From IMG/VR virus record IMGVR_UViG_3300032291_001823, positions 1 through 64,000 of that record: a stretch of DNA of 64,000 nucleotides; one strand, 5' to 3'. The stretch is from a virus. Of this stretch, positions 12,490 through 21,962 are shown piece after piece. Both the position numbers and the translations under genes were made by a program. Within the stretch, counting starts at the first letter, position 1. Each line of letters starts with the position of its first letter. The notes beneath the pieces were generated by a model. The model made no database searches and had not been told where the DNA came from. It saw nothing but the letters and a program-made list of their open reading frames with translations.

Positions 12490-14516
12490 ACAACCTAGAA
12501 TCAATAGATTATAAGGACTGGTTCATGAATCAAAAACGAATCCCTGATAGGGATAGTGATGAGTATGTTCCGTTCTTTAATTTTCATAAAAATCTTTGTT
12601 TAAACGGTGCTATGATGAATGGGGTGTATATCAACCCCTTTTTATATTGGCACCTAAACATATGGCATACGGAGGTGGATGTTATTGATGAGAGAGGTAG
12701 AATCTCTCAGAAATACGCCAATCCACTTCTGAGGGACAACGAATGGATTGTAACAAACGAGATTGATAGAGCACAGCAGGAGAAGAAAGGACTTGTCATT
12801 CTTGGTATACGAAGGTTTGCTAAGTCTGTTCTTGAGGCAAGTTATATAGCATGGGGAGCTACATTTGATGAAAACTCCCAAAACATTATTGCTGGACTGA
12901 ACGCTCCAGATATTAAGCTTATTACAGATAAGATTGATAAGGGATTAAACTTCCTTCCAGAAGCTTGGAGATGGCAGAGAATTGAGGACAATTGGAAGAA
13001 TCAAGTGACACTGGGTATTAAAACAAAGGGAGGTGAAAGGATTCCTTTCTCCCAAATCCTCATAAGGAACCTAGACGAGGGTAATAATGAGGAAGCTATT
13101 GCTGGTACCAAGCCACGTAAATTGATTATTGACGAGATTGGTAAGGGATCTTTTCTCAGAGGATTTCAGGCAGCTGTACCTGGTTTCACTACACCTTTTG
13201 GATGGGGTTGTTCCCCTATTCTTACAGGTACTGGTGGTGATATGAAGAAGTTTATGGATGCAAAGAGCTTAATGTTTGACGTAGACAATTTTAACTTTCT
13301 TACATATAACAATGACAAAGATACAGCAAGAGTGCACGGATTATTCATCTCGTACAAATATAGGATGGAGGCAAAAGAGGAGTCTAGCCTTGGTGAATTC
13401 CTTAAGGAACCTACTGGTAGCGATTTACACAACATTAAGATGTTGGTTAGCAATGAGGAAAAGGCAGTCAATATAACTACAGCCAACTTAGAACGTCTAA
13501 AGAAAGCAGGAGACAGGATAGCATATCTGAAGGAAAAGATGTACTATCCATTAGAAGTGGATGACATTTTCCTAAACGAGGATACAAATATATTTGATAT
13601 TGAGGCTGCTAAAAGACAGAAAACTAGGCTTTTATACCAAGAACGTACAGGCACCCCAGTGATATTGTTCTCTGATGGAGAAAAGATTGGTCATGATTTT
13701 ACAGATAAATTACCAATTACAAACTTCCCATTAAAGAACTCAGACGCAAAGGATGCCCCTATTGTAATATATGAGTTTCCTGTAAACAACCCTCCTTATG
13801 GATTGTACGTAGCAGGAGTTGACCCGTATAGACAAGGACAATCAGCATACAGTTCCTCTTTAGGAGCTGTATACGTATATAAAAGAATGCATGATATTAC
13901 AGGGGAGAAATATCAGGACATGTTTGTTGCTTCCTACGTAGCAAGACCTGATAAGAAGGAAAAGTGGGAAGAGCAGGCTAGATTGCTTATAAAATATTAT
14001 AACGCAAGAACTCTGTGTGAGAATGATGATATTTCCTTCATAGAATACATGAAAGCCAAGGGAGATGCCCATTATTTGGAGAAACAACCCCAATGGTTGA
14101 TGGAAGTTGTGCCAAACACAACAGTGAAACGTGAATACGGCATACACAGGAGCTCCCAGAAAATAATAGACTATCTTCACAACTGTCTTAAGAAGTATTT
14201 GGAAGATGTTATACATTCAGAAAAAGACGAGCAAGGTAATCTTATAAGAGAGGTTACAGGGGTGAGTAAGATATTTGATCCAGTGCTGCTTGAAGAGATA
14301 ATACAGTATAACGACCAGGGAAACTTCGATAGATTGGTTGCTGCAGAACTTGCTATAGCACAAGCCCTTAAAATGGACCCCATCATGGGAAGAGTTGGAG
14401 GTTCAGGAGACGAAAGAATAGCAGCTCTCTTTTCTAAGAACAAAAAGAAAAGATCCGTTATAGAGTCTTCAGGAGGAGGATTGTTTAACCATAGAAAAAA
14501 TAAACTCTTTACATAA
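12486..14516 (+). CDS. terL: Terminase large subunit
   Basis: This 676-residue packaging motor has a Walker A variant at residues 107-114 (GIRRFAKS), Walker B with catalytic Glu at LIIDEIG (D216, E217), and a second domain beginning with a RuvC/RNase H-like nuclease Asp at D446 in AGVDPYRQG. Further acidic positions of the nuclease (ENDDISFIEYM and the C-terminal AELAIAQALKMDP) follow in order. The ATPase pumps DNA into the prohead at the portal, and the nuclease cuts concatemers. The family is typical of Crassvirales. Its stop overlaps the portal start by one base (TAATG), showing tight coupling of motor and portal production. Confidence 0.95.
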   Translation: MNNLESIDYKDWFMNQKRIPDRDSDEYVPFFNFHKNLCLNGAMMNGVYINPFLYWHLNIWHTEVDVIDERGRISQKYANPLLRDNEWIVTNEIDRAQQEKKGLVILGIRRFAKSVLEASYIAWGATFDENSQNIIAGLNAPDIKLITDKIDKGLNFLPEAWRWQRIEDNWKNQVTLGIKTKGGERIPFSQILIRNLDEGNNEEAIAGTKPRKLIIDEIGKGSFLRGFQAAVPGFTTPFGWGCSPILTGTGGDMKKFMDAKSLMFDVDNFNFLTYNNDKDTARVHGLFISYKYRMEAKEESSLGEFLKEPTGSDLHNIKMLVSNEEKAVNITTANLERLKKAGDRIAYLKEKMYYPLEVDDIFLNEDTNIFDIEAAKRQKTRLLYQERTGTPVILFSDGEKIGHDFTDKLPITNFPLKNSDAKDAPIVIYEFPVNNPPYGLYVAGVDPYRQGQSAYSSSLGAVYVYKRMHDITGEKYQDMFVASYVARPDKKEKWEEQARLLIKYYNARTLCENDDISFIEYMKAKGDAHYLEKQPQWLMEVVPNTTVKREYGIHRSSQKIIDYLHNCLKKYLEDVIHSEKDEQGNLIREVTGVSKIFDPVLLEEIIQYNDQGNFDRLVAAELAIAQALKMDPIMGRVGGSGDERIAALFSKNKKKRSVIESSGGGLFNHRKNKLFT

Positions 14517-17101
14517 TGGCAATAATTAGATATACAAAAGATGCTACAATACGTTATGCGTATTTAAATATATTCCCTGACCAGTTTAAAACTGAAAAGG
14601 AAAAGAGAGATGAGAGCTGGATAAAGAACACAATGGACTATTTTGCAAATAAGGCTTACGCTGAATATGTTAAAAATAGGGACACATTTGTTAAAAACTA
14701 CGATCTTGTAAAGGGCATCCTTCGTATGGAGGACTTCTATCAAGAGCCTGAGGTTAAGAGTTTTACAGAGATGCTTACAGCAGATTTGCAACTTCCTGCT
14801 TATGTAAAGCACTATTCAATAATAACAACACCGATTAACGAACTTGTTGGAGAGATATCCAAGCGTCCAGATGCATTTAGGGTGAAAGCTTTTGATGATG
14901 ACAGTCAGTCAGAGGAATTGAAGTTTAAAACAGAGATTCTTCAAAACTATGTAATGTCTCAAGCAAAGCAAAAGATTGCTGAGAAAATGGCTATGGAAGG
15001 AGCTGAGATTGATGAGGAGCAGCTTCAGCAAATGACAATTGAGCAAGTTAAGGATGAGCTAGATACATATACATCTGTTGCTGAGAAGTGGGCAAATCAC
15101 GTATTGACAGCCCAAAAAGCTGAGTTTATTCTGAAGGAAAAAGGTGAAGATGCCTTTAGAGACATGCTTATTTCTGCCAGAGAGTTCTTCCATATTTATG
15201 AGGACAACTCCAAAACTGGCTATAATGTAGAGGTGGCTAATCCAAAGAACACATGGTTTCTCACCACTCCAGATAGGAAATATATTTCTGACCCTACAGG
15301 AAGAGCTCAAGGTGCCTACGCTGCTGGTACAGTGCAGGTGATGGAGCTTTCTGAAATAATCGAATCCATACCAGATCTTACAAAGGATGAAATAGATCAC
15401 CTGAGAAGCTCTCTGCAAGACTATGGATTGATTAATGTTCGTGAATCAAACCTTGGTAATCCAGACGTATCTCCTGGTATTGATTCTGTTACATATGACA
15501 CTTATGACCCATTGGTTCTTCAGACAAGGATGATGATTGAGTCTGAGATGAAAGAGAATAATGATGGGTTGAAAGATTTTCTAGGACTCACATCAAACGT
15601 TTCCTCTTTTGGTTACAAGTATGTGGTTGTTAGATCTTATTGGTTGAGTAAGAGGAAAATAGGTAAGCTTATTTACATAGATGAACTGGGAAATGAACAG
15701 TCTATTCTGGTAGATGAAAATTATAAATCGGGAACAATCCCTACACAACAATCTCTTGAATGGGGATGGGTTAATCAGTGGTATCAAGGAACTAAGATTG
15801 GTCCTGACATCTATCACATCAAGCCTTACAAACTCTTGAACTATTGCCCTATAATAGGACTTGTTCATGAGATTAAGAACACTGAAGCTAAGAGTCTTGT
15901 AGATCTTATGAAGCCCTTCCAGGTGTTGTACAACGTATGTATGAACCAGCTTTACAAACTCCTTGAGAAAGAAGTGGGTAAGGTGTATTTGACATCTATT
16001 AGACACGTTCCTGTTCCAAAGGATGGTGATGCTCAGGATGCTCTTGATGTTTGGGAAATGGAAGCTAGAAACAGAGGTGTAGTGTTTATTGATGACTCTC
16101 CAGAGAACCTAAAAAGCCCAAGCTCATTCAACCAATTTAGAGATATTGACCTTACACGCACGCAGGAGATTCAATCTAGATATCAGCTTGCTCAACAACT
16201 CAAGAGTGAGTGTTGGGAGCTCATAGGTATGACTAGGCAGCGTATGGGTTCTATTTCAGCAAGTGAGTCTGCTACAGGTGTAAATGCAGCTGTTCAACAG
16301 TCGTATTCCCAAACAGAGCCTCTGTTTGTAGCACACGAGTATGTAATGGGTCAACTGTATCAAGCAATTATTGATGCATCTCAATATGTTGAAAGCAAAA
16401 AACCACAATCCACGCTTTCATACATCACATCTGAAGGAGAATCTGCATTCATCCAAGTTAATGGTACAGATTTGAAATTCCGTGATTTGAAAGTCTATCT
16501 TACAAATCGTCCTGAAGATAAGAAGATGTTTGATGAGATTAGAGGTCTTTCTCAGGCAGTTCTTCAAAATGGTGGTTCTCTGCATGACATAATTGAGCTT
16601 TATTCAACAAATTCTGTTAGGCAAATGAAGAGAGTGTTCAAAACTCTCAAAGAAAGGCAAGAACAACTGCAAGATCAGCAGATGCAAATGCAACAGCAGC
16701 AGATGGAGCAGCAGCAACAAATTGCTCAAGCTCAGATGGAACAAGCACAAATGCAGAACGAGCAGAAGGTTGCAAATGAAAACTACCAAAAAGAACTTGA
16801 CAGGATCAATAAAAAGGAAATTGCAATCATCCAAGCAACAGGATTTGGTAAAGTGGAGAGTGAGGATTTGAATAGCAATGCTGTTCCAGATGTCCTTGAG
16901 ATGAGCAGATTTGCTAGCGAAGAGGCTCAAGCTGCTAAAGATTACCAAATGAAAATGTCTGATATACAAAATAAGAACAGGCTTGCTGCAGAGAAAATGC
17001 AAATAGAAAGAGAGAAAATTCAATTGGCTAGAGAGAATCAAGCAAACGATTTAGCAGTAGCTAAAGAGAATGCAAAGGGCAGAAATAAAAAGAAATCGTA
17101 A
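14516..17101 (+). CDS. Portal protein
   Basis: This 861-residue protein follows TerL directly, as portals do. It has an N-terminal helical part, a central region with the portal-like beta and stem segments (LLNYCPIIGLVHEIKNTEAKSLVDLMKPFQVLYNVCMNQL), and a long Gln-rich coiled-coil C-terminus (residues about 700-861, repeats of QMQQQQMEQQQQ type). The length fits crAss-like portals. It forms a twelve-fold ring at one vertex through which DNA enters and leaves. The Gln-rich crown is expected to project inside the capsid. Sequence divergence from classical portals is high; call based on order, size and architecture. Confidence 0.88.
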   Translation: MAIIRYTKDATIRYAYLNIFPDQFKTEKEKRDESWIKNTMDYFANKAYAEYVKNRDTFVKNYDLVKGILRMEDFYQEPEVKSFTEMLTADLQLPAYVKHYSIITTPINELVGEISKRPDAFRVKAFDDDSQSEELKFKTEILQNYVMSQAKQKIAEKMAMEGAEIDEEQLQQMTIEQVKDELDTYTSVAEKWANHVLTAQKAEFILKEKGEDAFRDMLISAREFFHIYEDNSKTGYNVEVANPKNTWFLTTPDRKYISDPTGRAQGAYAAGTVQVMELSEIIESIPDLTKDEIDHLRSSLQDYGLINVRESNLGNPDVSPGIDSVTYDTYDPLVLQTRMMIESEMKENNDGLKDFLGLTSNVSSFGYKYVVVRSYWLSKRKIGKLIYIDELGNEQSILVDENYKSGTIPTQQSLEWGWVNQWYQGTKIGPDIYHIKPYKLLNYCPIIGLVHEIKNTEAKSLVDLMKPFQVLYNVCMNQLYKLLEKEVGKVYLTSIRHVPVPKDGDAQDALDVWEMEARNRGVVFIDDSPENLKSPSSFNQFRDIDLTRTQEIQSRYQLAQQLKSECWELIGMTRQRMGSISASESATGVNAAVQQSYSQTEPLFVAHEYVMGQLYQAIIDASQYVESKKPQSTLSYITSEGESAFIQVNGTDLKFRDLKVYLTNRPEDKKMFDEIRGLSQAVLQNGGSLHDIIELYSTNSVRQMKRVFKTLKERQEQLQDQQMQMQQQQMEQQQQIAQAQMEQAQMQNEQKVANENYQKELDRINKKEIAIIQATGFGKVESEDLNSNAVPDVLEMSRFASEEAQAAKDYQMKMSDIQNKNRLAAEKMQIEREKIQLARENQANDLAVAKENAKGRNKKKS

Positions 17102-17172
17102 TTATTTACGTTATAGTAAAAATCACTAATGCTATATTATCGCAAAAATTGAATTCTATAATGTATTACGTC

Positions 17173-17203
17173 TTTGTAATTAATGCACGTTAATATATTT
17201 TTA
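17173..17203 (+). promoter_or_regulatory. Bacteroidota-type promoter before scaffold and capsid genes
   Basis: TTTG (17173-17176), a 19-base spacer and TATTTTTA (17196-17203) fit TTTG-N19-21-TAnnTTTG with one mismatch at the last base. It lies in the only sizeable gap between portal and the next gene, with an expected start about 25 bases before ATG 17236. Confidence 0.65.
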
Positions 17204-17235
17204 CACAGTAAACCAATAATTTAAATAAACTACAT

Positions 17236-18486
17236 ATGGCCGATAATCTAAACACTCCATCTTTTGGAAACTTTAGTATTGAAAACACTATGGAAATGGG
17301 AATGGGAAGTGCAGATCTTATTAATGATTTGCTAGGTCCTGAATCAGTTTCAGCAGCCCCTTCTGACGTTAAAGAACTTGAACCAGAAGCTCCTGTAGAA
17401 GCTCCTAAAAAAGCATCTCAACAATCTCCTAAAGAGGAGAAAAAAGTTGAGCCTGAAGATTCAAAAAAATCTATACAAGATTTTTTATATGGTTCTGAAC
17501 AAGAAACTGATGAGGACGATGAAGAAACTTCATCAAAACCTGCAGCAAAACCTGAACCAACTAGTGCTGACAGTGATGATTCCTCAGATTCTGAAGAGGT
17601 TAATCAATTCGAAGCTCTTTCTCGTGACCTTTTCAAACTAGGTGTATTCAATAAAGATGATGAAGATGAAGAATCCCCATCAATAACCACTCCTGAGGAA
17701 TTTCTAGAGAGGTTTAATTTAGAGAAGAAGAAAGGAGCAATTGACATAGTGAATAATTTCATAGGTCAATTTGGTGAAGACTACCAACAAGCTTTCCAAG
17801 CTATTTTTGTAAAAGGTGTTGATCCAAAAGATTATTTCGGTACATATAATAATATTCAAAGTTTTTCAGACTTGGATCTTTCACAAGAAAGTAATCAAGT
17901 TTCTGTAATTAAACAAGCTCTGGCTGATCAAGGATTTGAACCAGAAGATATTGATACAGAAGTCGAAAGACTTAAAAACTATGGAGATCTTGAAACTGTT
18001 TCAGCAAAACACCACAAAGTGTTAGTTAAGAAAGAAGCAGCAAAGCTTGCTCAAATGGAGCAGCAAAGAGAACAAGACCTCCAAAAGCAACAAGCCCTTA
18101 AACAACAGTATGTACAAAACGTACAAACTGTTCTACAGGATAAATTAAAAGCTAAAGAATTTGACGGAATCCCCATCAATCCAAAATTAGCTAACGAACT
18201 ACAAGATTTTCTTTTGGTTGACAAATATCAAACTCCTTCTGGCGAAAAGCTGACAGAGTTTGACAGGCAAATTTTGGAATTGAAAAGACCTGAAAACCAT
18301 TCTACTAAAGTTAAAGTGGGACTAATTCTTAAAATTCTGGAAACCGATCCTACGTTGTCAACAATACAAAAAAGAGGAATCAGTAAAAAATCAGATGATT
18401 TATTTAGTGAAGTTGCAAGGCAGAGTACAAAAACTGCAGCAAAATCTTCAAAAGAATCATCTAGGACAACATCATGGTTTCAGTAA
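17236..18486 (+). CDS. Probable scaffolding protein
   Basis: This 416-residue protein lies between portal and major capsid protein, the usual scaffold position. The first 150 residues are disordered and acidic (Glu, Asp, Ser, Pro), the centre is helical, residues about 270-300 form a Gln-rich coiled coil (LAQMEQQREQDLQKQQALKQQ), and the end is basic and Ser-rich. An acidic disordered start, coiled-coil centre and basic capsid-binding tail are typical of scaffolds. No protease is seen next to it, so scaffold removal may involve another route, perhaps the zincin-like domains of the giant cargo protein. Assignment by position and composition. Confidence 0.7.
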   Translation: MADNLNTPSFGNFSIENTMEMGMGSADLINDLLGPESVSAAPSDVKELEPEAPVEAPKKASQQSPKEEKKVEPEDSKKSIQDFLYGSEQETDEDDEETSSKPAAKPEPTSADSDDSSDSEEVNQFEALSRDLFKLGVFNKDDEDEESPSITTPEEFLERFNLEKKKGAIDIVNNFIGQFGEDYQQAFQAIFVKGVDPKDYFGTYNNIQSFSDLDLSQESNQVSVIKQALADQGFEPEDIDTEVERLKNYGDLETVSAKHHKVLVKKEAAKLAQMEQQREQDLQKQQALKQQYVQNVQTVLQDKLKAKEFDGIPINPKLANELQDFLLVDKYQTPSGEKLTEFDRQILELKRPENHSTKVKVGLILKILETDPTLSTIQKRGISKKSDDLFSEVARQSTKTAAKSSKESSRTTSWFQ

Positions 18487-18515
18487 ACATTTATAATAAT
18501 TAAAAAGATAACAAA

Positions 18516-20069
18516 ATGCCAATTCAAACTATCCCAGGTTTAACTGGGTTTACGTATGCTAGAGTGGCTTCTATGGATAAACGTGCTGTAGGCAAGCTTA
18601 CGGACGCTAATCACTTAGAAAGTTTCCACTCCACCGAACCTGCTGATTATGATAAGAAAATCATCAGCTTGTACACTCAAAGTTCTTTGTACAGCAACGA
18701 TTTTCTGGACATGATCAACAAGTCCACTCCTTATTACATTGATAACAACAGTGATGCTTGGAAATGGCAGGTACAAGTGCCTTACAAGTTTCCAAAAATT
18801 ATCGATGTTCCTGGAACAACAGAAGCTCTTTCGAAGCCTGGTATTGATGGTCAAGAGTTTGCTCTTGTACTTGACACCAATGAGTTTTCTAAAAATGCAA
18901 TTGTTTCTGTAGGTTCTCGTCAGTATGGTCCTAGGTTTTATGTTGTTAAAGATCCAGTTCCTTGGAACATGGGCTACCTTTACAGCTTCACTCTTGTAAG
19001 TGACAACCCAACAGTTGATTTCGTAAGCAGCACCTTCTTACAAGTTGGTATTGAGCTGGAACTGGTTGACGCTGCAATTGGTGAGTTTGACCAGGATTTG
19101 TTAGGTCTTCCTCGTCTTGGTGAGCAAATCACAATGTTTGAATCTCTTGGTTCAGCTTATGGTTATGAGCACAAAATCACTGAGTGGGCTGATGACAAAA
19201 TGATGCGTGATGCTTCTGGTAAGCCTCTTGACATCCTTGTATATGCTCCTCAACGTAGGAACCAGCTTCCTCTCACTAGGAACGATGTTAAATGGGAACC
19301 ATTCATCGAGTTCTGGATGCGTAAGTCTATGCTTGAATTGAAAGTTAAGCGTATGATTTGGAGCAAGCCTGGCACTGTTAAAACAAACGGTTCTAAGCAA
19401 GAATTGAAGCGTACTTCTGCTGGTGTTTATCACAGGATGCGTAACAATGGTAACTTGGTTCAATACAATCGTGGTGAATTCACTGCAAATCTGATTCGTT
19501 CCGTATTTGGTGATTTGTTCTATCGCAGGGTGGACGTTAAAGACCGTAGGGTTAAAATGTACACCAACGAAGCAGGTTTCGATGTATTCCAACAAGCTCT
19601 TAAGAACGATGCTCTGAATTCTGGTCTCACCTTTATGGCTGATTCTGGAAACAGGTATTTGCAAGGAGAAGGTCAACACATCACTTACAACTTTGCTTTC
19701 GATAGCATGGTTACTCGTGAGACAGGTCGTGTTGAACTGATCCATCTGAAGGAACTTGATCTTCCACAATCTAATCTGGAATTTGGTCAGAATAAAAAAT
19801 CTACTCCTGTATTCATGGTGTTCGATGTTTCTCCAATGAGCGATGGTTCAATGATTAACAACATCCGTGAAGTAAGGATGAAAGGTGCTCCTTCCATGAC
19901 TTGGGGTTATATTGACGGAACTCGTCACCACTTAGGCTTTGCTAAGTCTCAGGGTATGAGCTCTGCTAACAAGTTCCCTGGTTATGAAATCTGGATGAAA
20001 GATCGTTGCGATGTGTTCATTGAGGATCTCTCTCGCACAGTTTTGATCGAAGAGATTCCACAGTTCTAA
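18516..20069 (+). CDS. Major capsid protein (HK97 fold)
   Basis: This 517-residue protein has the length and order of crAss-like capsid proteins, with characteristic stretches such as the N-terminal GFTYARVASMDKRAVGKL, the central GEQITMFESLGSAYGYEHKI and the C-terminal MKDRCDVFIEDLSRTVLIEE. It builds the icosahedral shell. Arg is encoded mostly by CGT here, whereas neighbouring genes use AGA, a sign of selection for very high expression. A series of strong hairpins directly follows the stop (20077-20213), probably to keep the capsid message high relative to downstream genes. HK97 fold is inferred from family membership, not from a motif visible in the sequence. Confidence 0.92.
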   Translation: MPIQTIPGLTGFTYARVASMDKRAVGKLTDANHLESFHSTEPADYDKKIISLYTQSSLYSNDFLDMINKSTPYYIDNNSDAWKWQVQVPYKFPKIIDVPGTTEALSKPGIDGQEFALVLDTNEFSKNAIVSVGSRQYGPRFYVVKDPVPWNMGYLYSFTLVSDNPTVDFVSSTFLQVGIELELVDAAIGEFDQDLLGLPRLGEQITMFESLGSAYGYEHKITEWADDKMMRDASGKPLDILVYAPQRRNQLPLTRNDVKWEPFIEFWMRKSMLELKVKRMIWSKPGTVKTNGSKQELKRTSAGVYHRMRNNGNLVQYNRGEFTANLIRSVFGDLFYRRVDVKDRRVKMYTNEAGFDVFQQALKNDALNSGLTFMADSGNRYLQGEGQHITYNFAFDSMVTRETGRVELIHLKELDLPQSNLEFGQNKKSTPVFMVFDVSPMSDGSMINNIREVRMKGAPSMTWGYIDGTRHHLGFAKSQGMSSANKFPGYEIWMKDRCDVFIEDLSRTVLIEEIPQF

Positions 20070-20076
20070 TAGCCTC

Positions 20077-20213
20077 TCTAGGAATAGTATTCCTAGACCA
20101 ATCCTACCGAGAAGAGCTCTCCTCTAACTCCCTCCTTTGGAGGGCTCTTCTCAACCTACAGATGGATGGACTGGGGTGTCTCCCAGTTGCATTCCCTTCG
20201 ATGGGAACCATCT
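20077..20213 (+). ncRNA. Folded RNA after capsid gene (hairpins plus three-way junction)
   Basis: Three elements follow one another. First is a 9-bp hairpin TCTAGGAAT/ATTCCTAGA type (20077-20097). Second is GAGAAGAGC/GCTCTTCTC (20109-20117 with 20144-20152), enclosing CCTCC-TTT-GGAGG. Third is a three-way junction: AGATGG/CCATCT (20160-20165 with 20208-20213) enclosing ACTGGG/CCCAGT and TTCCC/GGGAA hairpins. All stems are perfect. None is followed by a T-run, so simple intrinsic termination is unlikely; an mRNA-stabilising 3' end or processing site is the better guess. Confidence 0.7.
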
Positions 20214-20241
20214 GCTACAAACCAAATAAAATAAACTAAAT

Positions 20242-21207
20242 ATGGGCAAAGTTGGTAAAATTTCCACAATTAAGAAAGAGTATAACAACTCTCAGTTGCA
20301 AACAATGCAAGGTGGTCTTTCGCAAAAAGGTATGACAAGAATTCCTGGAACAGGTGTTTTTAAGTATCCTTATAAAGAACTTGATGGTCAGTATAGGACA
20401 GGTTTAGATCCAAACGCATCTTATATAAGAAGAATTCAAGATCCTACAGAAAGAGAACTGGAAAGAGAGCGTGTTGAAAATCTTAAGATTAAGCTGGAAC
20501 AAGCACTTAACATTGAGCTTGGTCCTCGTTCTCCTTTTTGGAACAGCGGATTAAGCACTTCTTCAAATGACACTCTGCACGTTCAGGCTGTAAAATTGAT
20601 GGATGGTGACAATTTCTACGATCTTGATCAACCTCTTCAGGAACTAGCATTTTCTTGGTTGCGTGTGCATCCTACAATTGCAAGTTCTTATCAAGCTTGG
20701 GAGCGTGGTGAATTTCCTGCAGACACACAGTTTTATGTAGTGGATGATGAAATTGAAAACGCAGTTATGTTTAAAAAGAAACAACTTGTAAATAAAGCAA
20801 TTTCCAAGTTTGATAACATGACTCCTGAGAAGAAGAAGAAAGTTGCAAGGTTGTTGGGACTACCTGTCACAGACAATACAAAAGAAGAAGTTGTTTACAA
20901 TCTTGTAGATAATGTGTTGAAAGAGACAGAATTCAAAACTGGAAGTTACCAAGGTCTTTCTACAGTGGAAGTGTTTAACAGATTCGCTGACATGAGAGAA
21001 AATTTGCTCCATATTAAAGACCTCGTTAAACAAGCAACCTCTCATTCTATATATAGGATAAAACCTAATGGAAGGATTTATGAAGGAGAATTTGAAGTTG
21101 CAACTGACGAAGAAGAACTCGTAAAATTCCTTGCAGACGAAGATCATCAAGATGAACTTCTCACTCTAGAAGGAAAATTGAAAACTAAAAAACTAGCAGC
21201 TCTATGA
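20242..21207 (+). CDS. Conserved crAss-like structural protein
   Basis: This 321-residue protein starts MGKVGKISTIKKEYNNSQLQ and ends with a domain holding YRIKPNGRIYEGEFEVATDE, a stretch I recall as conserved in crAss-like phages in this place after the capsid gene. Much of the C-terminal half is helical and charged. It overlaps the connector gene by 4 bases. Likely a virion or assembly protein at the head-tail interface; the exact role is unknown. Confidence 0.75.
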   Translation: MGKVGKISTIKKEYNNSQLQTMQGGLSQKGMTRIPGTGVFKYPYKELDGQYRTGLDPNASYIRRIQDPTERELERERVENLKIKLEQALNIELGPRSPFWNSGLSTSSNDTLHVQAVKLMDGDNFYDLDQPLQELAFSWLRVHPTIASSYQAWERGEFPADTQFYVVDDEIENAVMFKKKQLVNKAISKFDNMTPEKKKKVARLLGLPVTDNTKEEVVYNLVDNVLKETEFKTGSYQGLSTVEVFNRFADMRENLLHIKDLVKQATSHSIYRIKPNGRIYEGEFEVATDEEELVKFLADEDHQDELLTLEGKLKTKKLAAL

Positions 21208-21935
21208 TATTAGTAGATAGTTTATTATATAAGATTGATCAGAAACTAAATAAACTATCTACCAATGAGCATCAACAGATTAATCTTGAGGACAAAATTT
21301 TAGTTCTCAATGAAAGTCAAATAAAATTGATTAAACAAAAGGTTGATGGTTTTAGTGTAGTTAGCGGTATGGGTTTTGATTCTTTTAAGAAACGTTATGA
21401 GGATCTCCAAAGATTGGTGGTACACTACAATCATCAGCCTTTAAATTTAGAAATCAAGAATCCGAAGATAAACCAATGGTATACAAAACTTGACCAGCTT
21501 TTCCCAAAATACATGTTTTACATTGACAGCTATATGCTAGCTGACAAAGATAAGTGTAAAGACAGGGTGATATGGATAAACAAGGATTTGTCAAAACATG
21601 GTGACACTTCTCTACTCCTAAATAACGATAACTACAAACCTTCTTTCGAATACCAAGAAACTTTCAATTATGTGTCATCTGATGAGATAAGTGTATTCAC
21701 AGATGGTACGTTCACACCAAAACAAATCTACATATCTTACATGAGGTATCCAGACTATATAGATAAGGCTGGATATGTAAAGTTTGATGGAACAGATTCT
21801 ACAGATGTTAATTGTGAACTTGAAGAGTATTTGGAGGACGAACTTGTAGATCTCACTGTTCAAAATCTTGCAATGTACACAGAAAACCAATCAGCAGTAC
21901 AGAACAGTGCATATAGAATACAAACAAACGAATAG
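21204..21935 (+). CDS. Head-tail connector (ring) protein
   Basis: This 243-residue protein has the crAss-like connector signature PKQIYISYMRYPDYIDKAGY, followed by an acidic cluster CELEEYLEDELVDLTVQNLA and a helical end. Proteins of this kind form dodecameric rings beneath the portal in crAss-like virions. The N-terminal part is helical and lysine-rich. The assignment is by family resemblance and gene order; which ring it forms cannot be said. Starts in an ATGA overlap with the preceding gene. Confidence 0.75.
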   Translation: MILVDSLLYKIDQKLNKLSTNEHQQINLEDKILVLNESQIKLIKQKVDGFSVVSGMGFDSFKKRYEDLQRLVVHYNHQPLNLEIKNPKINQWYTKLDQLFPKYMFYIDSYMLADKDKCKDRVIWINKDLSKHGDTSLLLNNDNYKPSFEYQETFNYVSSDEISVFTDGTFTPKQIYISYMRYPDYIDKAGYVKFDGTDSTDVNCELEEYLEDELVDLTVQNLAMYTENQSAVQNSAYRIQTNE

Positions 21936-21962
21936 GCTTTTTAATATTTAAAATAAACAAAA

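Noticed and set aside
19152-19769. Antisense open frame of 205 codons within the capsid gene
   Set aside because: Lies wholly opposite the capsid gene, has no upstream signal and no recognisable protein features.
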